DNA of 64,000 bases from Amycolatopsis dendrobii (GCF_014145675.1 NZ_JACGZW010000007.1:62001-126000), one strand, 5' to 3'. Shown: positions 51,484 through 61,284, counted from the stretch's first letter. Translations and numbers: made by a program. The notes: generated from the letters alone by a model not told the origin.

Positions 51484-52818
51484 GTGACGCTCAGCGAGCT
51501 GCTCCCGAGTCTCGGCTGCGAGGCCGCCGACCATCTAGAACCGGGACTCTGGCCGCAAGGCACCAAGCTCGGCGAAGGTGGCGAGTTGCTCTTCGCTGGC
51601 GCGCCGGTCAGCCACCTGGCGGCGCGCTTCGGTACGCCCGCGTACCTCCTCGACGAAGAACAAGTGCGCGAAACAGCCCGCGCGTACCGCCGTGCGCTGC
51701 CGGAGGCCGACGTCGCCTTCGCGAGCAAGGCACTCTGCACGCGAGCAGTGTTGCGCTGGGTCGCTGAAGAAGGACTGTCGCTCGACACGTGCTCCGCTGG
51801 AGAGATCGCTGTCGCACGCGCTGTTGGCTTTCCCGCGGAGCGCATCCTATTGCACGGCAACGCGAAGACCCCCGAAGATCTGAAAGCCGCACTGCAGTAC
51901 GGCGTCGGCCGCATCGTCCTCGACTCTCTCGACGAAGTCGAACAACTCGGCGCGCTCGCACACGGCGCACAACGCGTCCTTATCCGCGTCACGCCCGGCG
52001 TCAGCGGCGACACGCACGCTGCGATCACCACCGGCACCGAAGGACAGAAGTTCGGCTTCTCGCTACGCCCCGACGTACGCGACAACGTCGACCGCGCTGT
52101 CGCCGCAGTGCTTTCGCAGCCAAGTCTGCAACTGACCGGGCTGCATTGCCACATCGGCTCGCAAGTGTCCCGTGTGGACCGTTACGAGGAAGCCGCACGA
52201 CGGATGGTCGAAGTGCTCGTCCGCATTCGCGACCAATACGGAATCACGTTGCGCGACTTGGATCTCGGCGGCGGACACGCGGTTCCGTACGCCGACCGTG
52301 AAGCGTCCTTCGACCTCGACGGGTACGCGCGCCGCCTCCGCGTCGCACTGAGCTACGAATGCTCGTCCCACGAATTTCCCTTGCCACGACTAACAATCGA
52401 GCCCGGCCGCGCGATCGTCGGACCGGCTGGGATCACCGTTTACCGCGTGTGCGCTGTGAAACGCGGCGCGCGCACCTTCGTCGCTGTCGACGGCGGCATG
52501 AGCGACAACCCGCGCCCCGCGCTGTACGGCGCGCGCTACACCGCGCGTCTCGTCGGCCGTCGTACGAAGGCCGCGCGTACGCCGATGACGGTGGTCGGAC
52601 GACACTGCGAGTCCGGCGACGTACTGGCGGACGTCTGCCTGCCCGACGACATCCACGTTGGCGACCTGTTGGCCGTACCGTGCACCGGCGCGTACCACCA
52701 CTCGCTGGCGTCGAACTACAACCTCGTCGGCCGCCCACCGCTTGTCGGCGTACGCGACGGGCACGCGACGCTCCTCGTGCGCCGCGAAACCGAAGAAGAC
52801 CTGCTTCGCCGCTGCTAG
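51484..52818 (+). CDS. diaminopimelate decarboxylase-like enzyme (LysA family)
   Basis: The 444-residue PLP enzyme (alanine-racemase fold) has VAFASKALCTRAVLRWVAEE (Schiff-base Lys), GLHCHIGSQV, LDLGGGHAVPY, IEPGRAIVG, GGMSDNPRP and HCESGDVL, the DAPDC signatures. It would decarboxylate meso-diaminopimelate to lysine, but paralogues act on related amino acids. GTG 51484 follows GGAGGT. GGGHAVPY replaces the usual GGGLG(I)PY. It overlaps the convergent permease gene by 4 bp. A second genomic lysA is possible. Confidence 0.9.
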   Translation: MTLSELLPSLGCEAADHLEPGLWPQGTKLGEGGELLFAGAPVSHLAARFGTPAYLLDEEQVRETARAYRRALPEADVAFASKALCTRAVLRWVAEEGLSLDTCSAGEIAVARAVGFPAERILLHGNAKTPEDLKAALQYGVGRIVLDSLDEVEQLGALAHGAQRVLIRVTPGVSGDTHAAITTGTEGQKFGFSLRPDVRDNVDRAVAAVLSQPSLQLTGLHCHIGSQVSRVDRYEEAARRMVEVLVRIRDQYGITLRDLDLGGGHAVPYADREASFDLDGYARRLRVALSYECSSHEFPLPRLTIEPGRAIVGPAGITVYRVCAVKRGARTFVAVDGGMSDNPRPALYGARYTARLVGRRTKAARTPMTVVGRHCESGDVLADVCLPDDIHVGDLLAVPCTGAYHHSLASNYNLVGRPPLVGVRDGHATLLVRRETEEDLLRRC

Positions 52819-54341
52819 CTTTCGATGGTCTGACCGCCGCGGGCAACGGCGCCGCGCGTCAGACTTCGCCCGGCGAAGAAGTCACGGCAGGCGCGTTGCA
52901 CGGCGAACATCAACGGAAAGCCCACAAGGATCGCCACGACACCAATCACCGCGACACCGCCGATGCCGAACACAGTGGTCTCTCCGGAGTCAGGCTTCGC
53001 GTACGCGATCGCTGCGAGCACCAGTACCGCCAGGAAGAACACGCCGCCCACGAAGGGCAGTAAGCCGCGAAGCAGGAAATTGCGCACGCTCGACAACAGT
53101 GTCCGGCGAAACACCCATACGCACGCAACCGCCGTCACCGTGAACTCGATCGCGATCGTGAGCCCGACCGCGTCGACCGAATCCGCCAGCACGTCCCGGC
53201 TCCACAACGCCAGCAGCACGTACAAGGCGAGCGACACCAGCCCGAACGCCCAGGTGGTCACCGACGGCGTCTGATACTTCGGGTGCACGCGGCCGAACAC
53301 CTTGGGCAGTGCGCCGTGGCTGGCCATCGACAACGTGGTGCGCGCGGCGGGCATGATCGTGGCCTGGCTCGTGGCCGCGCCGCTGGTCAGCACGGACACG
53401 ATCAGCAGCAACCCCATGACCTTGCCGAACCCGGACGTCCCGAACACCGCGCCGCCCAGCCCGGCGAGCACGTCCTCGGCGTTCGCCTCGTTGGCCAGCC
53501 CGATCCCGTGCTCGCCCACGCCCGCGAAGGCCAGCGACGCGACGGTCACCAGCAGGTAGTTGAGCACCAGCAGCACGGTCGACAGGATCGCCGCCCGGCC
53601 CGGCGCGTGCCGCGGATCAGCCGATTCCTCGTTCACCGAAAGCGAACTCTCCCAGCCCCAGTAGATGAAGACCGCGAGCAGCACCGCCGACACCGCCGCC
53701 CCGACACTCACTCCGCTCGGCCACAGCCAGTCCCACCGCGGCGTGGTCGCTTGCGGGCCCGCAGTGCCGCTGTAGACGCGCGTGAGCGCTACGACGGAAA
53801 AGATCACCAGGACGGCGAGTTCGATGCCGAGGAGGATCCACTGCGCCCGCGCGGACACCTCGATGCCGCGGTAGCAGAGCCAGCAGAGCGCGAGCAGCCA
53901 CGCGCATCCGATCGCGGTCGTCACCGCACGGTTGTTCGCGAGGTCGTCTAGACCAAACAGCAGCAGCGTGTACCGGCCGGTCAGCGCGGATTGACTGCTC
54001 ATCACCAGCAGCTGCTCCACCAGGACGACCCACCCGGTCATCCAGCCGACGCGGCTGCCGAACGCGCGGGTGGCCCAGGTGAAGTTGGTGCCGCAATCGG
54101 GTTCGGCGGCATTCAGTTCCCGGAAGGCACACGCGACGAACAGCACCGGGACGAACGACAAGAGCACGAACGCGGCGGCTTTGAACCCCGTTCCGGCGAG
54201 CACGATGAACCCGAGCGTCGCGGCGATCGAATACGCCGGGGCGGTCGACGACATCCCGATCACCGTCGAGGACACCATGCCCAGCGCGTTCGAACGGAGT
54301 CCCTTGGCCGGCACCACAGGCGCGGCGACGGCTTCGGTCAT
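52815..54341 (-). CDS. APC-superfamily amino acid permease
   Basis: The 508-residue permease has about 12 membrane helices. MVSSTVIGMSSTAPAYSIAA is the helix I motif around the substrate site, and ELNAAEPDCGTNFTWATRAFG is the APC helix III region (listed as about residues 75-95). WGWESSLSVNEESADPRHAP is the conserved central loop (about 228-247), typical of the AAT/APA types. Divergent from it is an Lrp-family regulator, so uptake or export is probably controlled by an amino acid. Substrate is unknown; lysine-related compounds fit the neighbours. Confidence 0.92.
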   Translation of the reverse strand: MTEAVAAPVVPAKGLRSNALGMVSSTVIGMSSTAPAYSIAATLGFIVLAGTGFKAAAFVLLSFVPVLFVACAFRELNAAEPDCGTNFTWATRAFGSRVGWMTGWVVLVEQLLVMSSQSALTGRYTLLLFGLDDLANNRAVTTAIGCAWLLALCWLCYRGIEVSARAQWILLGIELAVLVIFSVVALTRVYSGTAGPQATTPRWDWLWPSGVSVGAAVSAVLLAVFIYWGWESSLSVNEESADPRHAPGRAAILSTVLLVLNYLLVTVASLAFAGVGEHGIGLANEANAEDVLAGLGGAVFGTSGFGKVMGLLLIVSVLTSGAATSQATIMPAARTTLSMASHGALPKVFGRVHPKYQTPSVTTWAFGLVSLALYVLLALWSRDVLADSVDAVGLTIAIEFTVTAVACVWVFRRTLLSSVRNFLLRGLLPFVGGVFFLAVLVLAAIAYAKPDSGETTVFGIGGVAVIGVVAILVGFPLMFAVQRACRDFFAGRSLTRGAVARGGQTIES

Positions 54342-54532
54342 TGGAATATTCCTCCTCGGGATCGGCGGTTCGCGACCGTACCCGCTGTTTGCCGGAGCCA
54401 GAACGGGGGCGTGCGGGAGCGCACATGTCCGCCATCTGGAGAAGAAAACGGGAAAGGGTCTCCTGCTCTCCGGCTCCTGCCGATACGCTGCGCGTCTGAC
54501 GAATCACATGCCGAAACACAGGGAGGGACGGC

Positions 54533-55030
54533 ATGGGTGACGAAAACCGTACGAAAATCGAGGAACCGCGTGCTCCGAGAGCGCTAGACGGGACCGACCG
54601 GACGCTCATCACGCTGTTACAGGAAGACGGCAGGGCGTCGTTCACCGCACTGGCCAAGGCGGTGGGTCTTTCGGAGGGCGCGGTGCGGCAGCGAGTACAA
54701 CGGCTGCTGCGAGAGGAAATGGTGCAGATAGTCGCCGTGACCTCGCCGGAACACGTCGACCTGACCCGAAGGGCGATGGTCGGCATCACGGTGGACGGAG
54801 ACGCCCGCGAAGTGGCCCAGCAACTGGCCAAGGTCGCCGACGTACACCAGGTGGCACTCTGCTCGGGCCGCTTCGACCTGCTGGCGGAACTGCTCTGCCG
54901 CGACGACGACCACCTCCTGTCCGTACTCGGCGACGAGGTACGGCCAATCGCGGGCGTCGTCTCGACGGAGCTGTTCGTGTACCTGAAGCTCGCGAAACAG
55001 GACTATTCGTGGGGACGGCTCACCGCCTGA
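54533..55030 (+). CDS. Lrp/AsnC family transcriptional regulator
   Basis: The 165-residue regulator has an N-terminal winged HTH (LDGTDRTLITLLQEDGRASF, then TALAKAVGLSEGAVRQRVQR) and a C-terminal RAM domain (GITVDGDAREVAQQL; HQVALCSGRFDLLAELLCRD). Lrp proteins form octamers and sense amino acids. ATG 54533 follows GGGAGGGA. The divergent permease is its probable target. A 15-residue acidic or charged extension precedes the HTH. Confidence 0.92.
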   Translation: MGDENRTKIEEPRAPRALDGTDRTLITLLQEDGRASFTALAKAVGLSEGAVRQRVQRLLREEMVQIVAVTSPEHVDLTRRAMVGITVDGDAREVAQQLAKVADVHQVALCSGRFDLLAELLCRDDDHLLSVLGDEVRPIAGVVSTELFVYLKLAKQDYSWGRLTA

Positions 55031-56593
55031 TCCACGGGTTTCGCGGCCGGGTGCGGGCTAGGTGCACGGTCGGGTTTCGCCGATCGGGTTTCGCGGCAGG
55101 GCACAGGGCTGGGTTCACGGGTTGGCGTGCTCAGGCTGAGTTCTCGGTGGGGTTCTCGGTCTGACGTGCTGGCTGAGCTTTCGGCGCGGCGCGGCCGGAC
55201 TGCTTGCTTGGCGGGGTCCTTGAGCTGGGCTCGTGGTCTCGGTTCGGGGCTGCCGTGCCCGGACTCGGGTCCTCCGGCGAGGCCAACGGGCTCCTGCGGG
55301 CCAACGCGGTCGGCCCGACGCTCCGGCTGCGCCGGACTGGTTCAGGCTGGCACCTGGACTGGACCGGCTGGCTCTCGGGCAGAACCAGGTGGTTCCCAAG
55401 GCGCGGTCCTCGGACACAGCTCCCGGCTGGTACTCCCAGCCCGGATCGGCTGTTCCTCGGACTGGACCACCTTGGTTCCGCGGCACGCTCCCCGTCCGCG
55501 GCGAGTTTCCCCGGCCTCGTTCGGCCGAATCCGGGACTTGCCAAGGCGGGACCGTCCAGGCCAGAGCACCGGCTTCGGAGTTCCGTTCCAGCATCAACGC
55601 CGGTCCCGGTTCTGAAAGCCCAGCACGAGCGTCAGTCCCGACAGCTCCGGCCGAGCCGCCAGCCCGGCGCGCTCCACTGCTGGCCCAGCAACGACGCTGG
55701 CCAGCACGGGCTTCCACCCGTTCCGGCAACGACGCTGGCGCGGCATCCGGTTCCGGCCGCAGCCAGCAACGACGCTGGCCGCACCTGATCCATCGCTCCG
55801 GCAATGACGCTGGCGCACCGCACAGTCCCGGCCGTTGGCTCCAGCAACGATGCTGACTCCACCGGCTCAGCAACGACGCTGCCCGACCGGCGAAGCGGGC
55901 CTAGCCGCCAGCTCCGGCAACGCACCCGGTCCCGGCACCAGGCCCGAACACCGGTTCCAGCACCCGTGCTGATCTCGGCAACGAACTCCAACCGCCGGCA
56001 GTACCTGGCAACGAGTTCCGACACCAGCGATCAGCATCCACGCCGGACCCGGCAGCGGGCCCAAGCCATCCGCGTCCATGCCCCCCCAGGCACGGACGCG
56101 AGCCACCGGCACCCGTGCCGACCAGGCAACCGGGACTCCGACCCAGCACCGACGCTGGCAGGAATCCCGGCAACGGTCCAGCATCGACGCTGGCCCGCCT
56201 GAGACCGCACACCGACGTTCCCTGCCCCAGTCCCCGGCACGGGAACGCTCGCCGATCCCAGCACGCCTTCAGCAAGCCCGGTCCCGCTCACCGGCACACC
56301 GCCGGCCTAGGCGAATTAACCGGACCGGCACTCGCCCGAACGAATTCACCCCGCTCCGACCCTGCTTCACGATGACTATTACCGCCTTTCCCCGATTAGA
56401 CCGACTGGCCGAAGCCATCAGTTTCGCTAATACCCCCGAACGGCCGCACTGGTCGAATGTGCCCACCGCGCAATCGGAATAACGTGCCCGGGATTCCGTA
56501 TGGACGTTCGGTCAACAAGCCCGTTCCGGATCCAATCCCAGGCCCGCGCACCCCGCCTTCCGCAATTGCCGAGCAGCCAATCGGCGCGGCTTA
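55031..56593. repeat. 1.5-kb non-coding region rich in short CCAGC-GCTGG palindromes
   Basis: No coding sequence is convincing in this stretch. Its second half repeats a 16-bp palindrome-like unit, CCAGCAACGACGCTGG and variants, at 55685, 55723, 55763, 55798, 55841, about 55867, 56143 and 56178, with more degenerate copies between them (55956, 56027). The arms CCAGC/GCTGG flank a six-base loop. The first 110 bp repeat CGGGTTTCG three times. The reading frames show shifting Arg/Pro/Ala-rich composition without family likeness. Confidence 0.65.
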
Positions 56594-58423
56594 TCAGCCC
56601 AGCAGAAATTCCCGCGGCGCGAGCGCCCGGTCGACCACGCGGGCTTCGCCGATCTCGCCGTAGAAGCTGCGCTCCACCTTGCCCCGGTACGACGAGGCGC
56701 CGACCAGCCAGCTGCCGCCCGGGTTGGCCAGACCGATCGCCGGCGTCTTGGGATTGCGCAGCAGCGGGCAGCCGTCGACGTAGAGCGTGCTGCGCCATCC
56801 GTCGTTGACGACCGCGACGTGCCACCACTTCGCCAACGGCAGTTCGTGGCCCCAATTGGTCGAAATCCCGTTCTGGTTCACCGGGAACACCGCCCACTGC
56901 AGCTCCGCGCCGTCCGAGACGCTGAACGTCGCGGCGGATTCGTTGGGGTCGTCGCCGGACTTCCCGGCCGCGCCGCCGTTGCCTAGGCGCGCGAAGATGC
57001 CGCACCAGCCGTGGGTGCCGTCGCGGAAGTCTTCGGGCAGCCGGATGAACGCTTCGACGGTATAGCCGCGCTGGAAGGTCAGGTTGTTCATCGGCGCGCT
57101 GTCGACGGTCTGGAGATACGCGCCGCGGCCAGGGTTGCGCGCGCCGTCGAACCGAAGGCTCGCCCGCGACGGTTGGCGGGGCGAGAAATCCGCCGAGTAA
57201 GTCAACGCGTCAGGCCCGCTGCCCGGCACGGTCGCGCGGCGCAGGTCGTTGCCGCGGCCGGTGAGGTCCTTGATCAGCGCGTTGTCCGGAACCGGAGCCC
57301 CCGCGCGGCCGCCCTCGAACCGCCAATACGCGACGGTGCCCGGCACGAGCTGCGGCTTCACCGGACGGGCAGGCGGCACCGGCACGGGCGCGAAACCGGC
57401 GAACCGCTTGTCGAAGTCGATGTCGATGCTGAAGTAGTCGACGTCGGTGCTGCGCTCCGCTTCGATGCGCTCGAGTTCGGTGAGGTCGCGCCGCCCGTCG
57501 AGCCACGGCGAGAAGGTGCGGACGTCGATCACGCCGCGGGCAACGTCGAACTGGTACAGCCGGATCATGCCGCTGCCGCCGTAGTAGCGGTCCTGGTAGT
57601 TCGTGAGGTGCAGGTGCACGTCGTGGCCGGCGGCGTTGCGCTTCACCAGACGACTCGGCGGCCAGTAGTGGCCGTTGAGGGTCAGGAAAATCTGGTCGCT
57701 TTCGTTGACGAACTCGTCCCAGACCTGTTTGCCGAAGTCCGACAGGAACGCTTTGCCCTGCTCGTCGGAGTTGACCAGCTCGTGGATCGTCAGGATGGCA
57801 GGCATCTTAGGGTGCTGCGCGAGAACCTGCTTCGCCCATGCGAATCCGCTCGCCGACGGACGCCAGTCCATCGCGAGCACCAGCCATTCCCGACCGGCGG
57901 CCCGGAACACGTGATAGGTGTTGTAGCCGTCCTTCGAGGAACCGCGGAACGTCGGCGAGTTCCGCTGCCGCTGCGGCCCGAACGCGTCGAGGTACGGCGT
58001 CCGGCCGCGCTGGTCGTCGGTGGAACCGTCGATGTCGTGGTTGCCCGCGAGCGTGCTGTACGGGAACCGGAACCGGTCGAGCACCTGGAACGACCGGCTG
58101 ATGCCAGCGAACTCCCGAGCTTGGCCGTTCTGCGTGAGGTCGCCGAGGTGCGCGAGGAAGACAACGTTGTCGTCCTGCGCGTGCCGCAGCAGGTACGACA
58201 ACGAGGCGTCCACCGGCGTCGAGTCGCCCCGGTCCTCGTCGAACAGGTACTGCGTGTCCGGCATGACCGCGATCGTGAACCGCGGGCTGTCACCGTCCGG
58301 CCGCCGAGCGACACCGGGATCAGCCGCGGCGATCCCGTTCAGACCAGGAAACGCGGACACCGCCGCACCGGCACCGAGGATTCCGGCACCGCGCAGGAAG
58401 TTCCGCCGTGAAGAGTCAGTCAC
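56594..58423 (-). CDS. Tat-exported metallophosphoesterase with LamG-like domain
   Basis: The 609-residue secreted protein has a twin-arginine signal (SSRRNFLRGAGILGAG). Its calcineurin-like metallophosphoesterase domain (about 48-320) has AVMPDTQYL, AHLGDLTQNG, STLAGNHDID, ILTIHELV and LNGHYW, the metal ligands in order. The C-terminal 230 residues form a LamG/concanavalin-like jelly roll (VAYWRFEGG; YTVEAFIRLPEDF; WHVAVVNDG; STLYVDGCPL). Tat export suits metal loading before secretion. It may hydrolyse extracellular phosphoesters and bind a glycan. Confidence 0.92.
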   Translation of the reverse strand: MTDSSRRNFLRGAGILGAGAAVSAFPGLNGIAAADPGVARRPDGDSPRFTIAVMPDTQYLFDEDRGDSTPVDASLSYLLRHAQDDNVVFLAHLGDLTQNGQAREFAGISRSFQVLDRFRFPYSTLAGNHDIDGSTDDQRGRTPYLDAFGPQRQRNSPTFRGSSKDGYNTYHVFRAAGREWLVLAMDWRPSASGFAWAKQVLAQHPKMPAILTIHELVNSDEQGKAFLSDFGKQVWDEFVNESDQIFLTLNGHYWPPSRLVKRNAAGHDVHLHLTNYQDRYYGGSGMIRLYQFDVARGVIDVRTFSPWLDGRRDLTELERIEAERSTDVDYFSIDIDFDKRFAGFAPVPVPPARPVKPQLVPGTVAYWRFEGGRAGAPVPDNALIKDLTGRGNDLRRATVPGSGPDALTYSADFSPRQPSRASLRFDGARNPGRGAYLQTVDSAPMNNLTFQRGYTVEAFIRLPEDFRDGTHGWCGIFARLGNGGAAGKSGDDPNESAATFSVSDGAELQWAVFPVNQNGISTNWGHELPLAKWWHVAVVNDGWRSTLYVDGCPLLRNPKTPAIGLANPGGSWLVGASSYRGKVERSFYGEIGEARVVDRALAPREFLLG

Positions 58424-58547
58424 GAGCAGGAAGCTACGGGCCGGTCCCGACCGCTACGGCAACAATTGCCGACGGCTCGATGAACAGCTCCGCGCCCCCG
58501 GCGTTTCTGTCCTGCGCAGGACAAACAGCGGTCCGCACCGACGCCGC

Positions 58548-59675
58548 TCAGTGACCGTCGCGTCGCCTTTGGTCGCCGACAAGCATGCCCGGCACCGCAA
58601 ACCACAGCAGCCCGAACAGCAAGATCGCCATCCCGCCGACGAGCCCCATCGCAACCGGTCCGAATGAGACCTTCGCGATCAGCGCGACAGTCACCGTGAT
58701 CGCCGCGGCAAGACACCCAAACCCAACGAGCACGACCCGGTTGCCGACCCGCAGGATCTGCTCCCGTCGCCCAGTCCGGAACAGCATCCGATGCCACGCC
58801 GCAGGAGCGATCAGCAATGCCGTCGCCGCGACGGTGAGCAGCACCGCGAGCAGATGCAGCGTCTTCTCGAACCCGCTGGCGTCATGGAACCGGCCCGTGA
58901 AGACCACCGACAGCAGGAACCCGAACAGGATCTGGACGCCCGCCTGCGCGACCCGCAGCTCCTGCAGCAGTTCGCCGACGTTCCGCTGCAACATCTGGTT
59001 CCGTGTCTCACCGGTGTGCTCGACGTCGTCGACAACCTCCGCCGGTCCGTCGACGCCCGCCGACCCCTCGACGTCCGCCGACCCAGCGACCTGCGCGGGA
59101 CCACCGGCCTGCACCGATTCGCCCGCCTCAGCCGACCGAGCGGCCGCTGCCGATCCCGGGGCCTGCACCGACCCACCGACCACAGCCGACCGACTGGCCT
59201 CCGCCGATCCCGCGGCCTCCGCCGATCCCGGAGCCTCCGCCGACCCACGGCCCTGCACTGGTCCGCTGTCCTGCGTCGACCCGGTCGCCTGCGCAAGCTC
59301 GCTGGGTTGCGTCGACCCGGTCGCCTGCGCAAGCTCGCTGGGTTGCGTCGACCCGGTCGGTTGCCCCAGCCCGGCACTCTCCGCCGCTCCGCTAGCCCGC
59401 GCCGACCCGCTCGATCGCGGCGATCCAGGGACCTGCGCAGATTCTCCAGCCCGCGCTCGCCCGCTGGAGTGCGCTGGCCCGCCGCTGCCCGCCGGCCCGC
59501 CGCCGCTCGATCCGCCGTCAGCCGACCCGCCACTGCTGGCCTGCCCTCTGGAGTCCGCCGACCGACCGCTCTCCGACGGCCCACCGACCTCGGCCGACCC
59601 ACTAGTGGCTGCCTGCTCGTGGTCGTCCGCGCGACGGCCGTCAAACCCCATGGCGCTGTTCGGGTCATCAGGCAT
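58548..59675 (-). CDS. DUF6328-like membrane protein with low-complexity N-terminus
   Basis: The 375-residue product begins with about 200 residues of Ser/Gly/Ala-rich imperfect repeats (GSAEAPGSAEAAGSAEASRS). The C-terminal 155 residues resemble DUF6328: RNQMLQRNVGELLQELRVAQ followed by four membrane helices, with HDASGFEKTLHLLAVLLTVA in the second. The function is unknown. Start is ATG 59673-59675. A 36-bp repeat occurs inside the low-complexity region. The domain usually occurs without such a long extension. Confidence 0.78.
   Translation of the reverse strand: MPDDPNSAMGFDGRRADDHEQAATSGSAEVGGPSESGRSADSRGQASSGGSADGGSSGGGPAGSGGPAHSSGRARAGESAQVPGSPRSSGSARASGAAESAGLGQPTGSTQPSELAQATGSTQPSELAQATGSTQDSGPVQGRGSAEAPGSAEAAGSAEASRSAVVGGSVQAPGSAAAARSAEAGESVQAGGPAQVAGSADVEGSAGVDGPAEVVDDVEHTGETRNQMLQRNVGELLQELRVAQAGVQILFGFLLSVVFTGRFHDASGFEKTLHLLAVLLTVAATALLIAPAAWHRMLFRTGRREQILRVGNRVVLVGFGCLAAAITVTVALIAKVSFGPVAMGLVGGMAILLFGLLWFAVPGMLVGDQRRRDGH
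59275..59360. repeat. 36-bp tandem repeat inside the DUF6328-like gene
   Basis: Units start with GTCGACCCGGTCGCCTGCGC at 59275 and 59311 (identical over 36 bp), and a third partial unit starts at 59347. Each encodes 12 residues of the GSTQPSELAQAT type in frame, so length can vary without a frameshift. Confidence 0.85.
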
Positions 59676-60159
59676 GTCAGGCTCCACCGGTGCTCGCCAA
59701 AGCATCGCCGGGCAAGTCCGACGCTGCCACGCTGCCAAGTACCCAAGGCGGCAAGGCCCGAAAACTCGCCAGGCCAGCCGGGCGACCTGCAAGGCCGCCA
59801 CAGCCGCCGTTCCGAGCTCCGTCACCTCGCCAGCCGCTCTTGCACGCAGCGCATGCCTCGAACCGCACCAGAGCGCCTCGGAGCCTGTCCGCGACGAGCA
59901 CGAGCGAGCACCAGCACTGGACTCGCCCTCACGCCCCACATCCGGACAGAGCCCCAGGCCCTGTCTGACCAGGCCCACGTCTGACCTGTCCCTCGTCCGG
60001 CCCAGCCAACTTCTGAATCTGGCTGATCCCGACGCTGTCCCGCCCAGCGACCCCACGCACCTCACTCCGGCAGGGAAAGCCATCCCGAGATCCGGGCGAC
60101 CTCCACACGTTCGAGTGGAGAACATGGCACGGCACGCACCGACTGGTTAGAGAAGTTCC
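59676..60159. other. 484-bp intergenic region upstream of the superoxide dismutase
   Basis: Divergent promoters of the DUF6328-like and superoxide dismutase genes must lie here. Long reading frames that cross it are continuations of unrelated frames with no similarity. Short repeats around CCCAGGCCCTGTCTGACC occur near 59950. I see no other gene. Confidence 0.4.
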
Positions 60160-60747
60160 ATGCGTTTCCTCCCTAAGTTCCTTTCCGCGGCCTTCGCCGC
60201 CGGTCTCTCCGTCACGAGCCTCTCGGCCACTTCCGCCGCAGCCGCTCCGGCCACAGCCTCTCCGCTGCACTTCACCGCCGCCCGCGGCACATTCGAGGCA
60301 TACGCACCGGGCAGCCATGCCGTCACCTACCGTCCGGATCTCGTGCCCGCCGGTGCCAAGGCGCACGTCTCCGCCCTGTCCGCCAGTCGCGTCGGCACCA
60401 CCACCGTGCTGGTGATCAGCGGCCTCCTGCCGCAGCACGAATACGGTGCACACGCGCACGTCAACTCCTGCGGCGCCACCGGTGACGCCGCGGGCGGACA
60501 CTTCCAGCACGTGCCGGACCCGGTGAAACCGTCGGTGGATCCGGCCTACGCCAACCCGCGCAACGAGATCTGGCTCGACTTCACCACCGATCGCTCAGGC
60601 ATCGGTCATGCAACCTCCATTGTGGACTGGACATTCGACGGACGACGGGCGAAGTCCGTGGTGATCCACGAAACCCACACCCACACCAACCCCGGGCACG
60701 CCGGAACCGCGGGTGGACGGCTGGCTTGCCTGGACGTCGGCTTCTAA
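60160..60747 (+). CDS. secreted Cu/Zn superoxide dismutase family protein
   Basis: The 195-residue protein has a signal peptide (about 1-28, ending SAAAA). Its Cu/Zn SOD core has EYGAHAHVNSCG (Cu His-X-His and Cys), GGHFQHVPDP (zinc/copper His), WLDFTTDRSGIGHA (zinc Asp region) and VVIHETHTHT (Cu His). The C-terminal RLACLDVGF supplies the second disulfide Cys. It would detoxify superoxide outside the cell. The active-site Arg after the last domain is not obvious, so activity is probable but unproven. Confidence 0.88.
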   Translation: MRFLPKFLSAAFAAGLSVTSLSATSAAAAPATASPLHFTAARGTFEAYAPGSHAVTYRPDLVPAGAKAHVSALSASRVGTTTVLVISGLLPQHEYGAHAHVNSCGATGDAAGGHFQHVPDPVKPSVDPAYANPRNEIWLDFTTDRSGIGHATSIVDWTFDGRRAKSVVIHETHTHTNPGHAGTAGGRLACLDVGF

Positions 60748-60757
60748 GGGGCCGCCC

Positions 60758-61159
60758 TCAGAATCCCCAGGACTTCTCCGGCACGATCCGGATCCGCACG
60801 GAGTAGTCGGCGTCGAAGGCCGCTGGATCGGCGAACCCGATACCGGCGTAATGCCGCTGGTACTTCGCCAGGTAGCCGGGCGCTTCGGAGGCCTTGGCCT
60901 CGTCGATGTGCGCACGTCCGTTGACGACGATGATGCTCCCGCCGTGTTCGTCGCTGTTCAGGTGGAAACTCACCTCGGGATTGGCGGCGAGGTGCCGGAG
61001 TTTGGCGGTGCCTGGCCGGCTGAAGACCACGATGTCCTCGCCGTCGAGCACGAACCAGACCGGCCGCGGCGCGGGGCGGCCGCTGGGAGTCACGGTGGTG
61101 AGCCAGGCGACGGATTCGCCCGCGCGTTCAATGAGTTTCGAGTCGTGAGTGTAGGTCAT
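60758..61159 (-). CDS. PNPOx-like flavin/F420-binding protein
   Basis: The 133-residue split-barrel protein has SVAWLTTVTPSGRPAPRPVW (phosphate-binding strand), VVFSRPGTAKLRHLAANPEV and a C-terminal IRIVPEKSWGF, matching TIGR03618-type pyridoxamine oxidase-like proteins. Most such actinobacterial proteins bind F420 or FMN and reduce small molecules. ATG 61157-61159 gives the usual N-terminus. It is convergent with the superoxide dismutase gene, 10 bp apart. Confidence 0.87.
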   Translation of the reverse strand: MTYTHDSKLIERAGESVAWLTTVTPSGRPAPRPVWFVLDGEDIVVFSRPGTAKLRHLAANPEVSFHLNSDEHGGSIIVVNGRAHIDEAKASEAPGYLAKYQRHYAGIGFADPAAFDADYSVRIRIVPEKSWGF

Positions 61160-61284
61160 GGTCGGATACCTCCTCGGTAGGTTTCCCAGGTAACCACGAG
61201 CCACCGACAGTTCTGCCCCGCCGACCTTCACGCACCATCTAGAACCACCGCCCTGAGACAACTCACTTTTGTTGCCACACAAGG

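Noticed and set aside
55685..56193. Possible CRISPR array
   Set aside because: Repeats are only 16 bp, degenerate and irregularly spaced, with no cas genes.
55115..56482. Several overlapping open frames in the palindrome-rich region
   Set aside because: They change frame with the repeats, are Arg/Pro/Ala-rich and show no conserved motifs, so I treat the region as non-coding.
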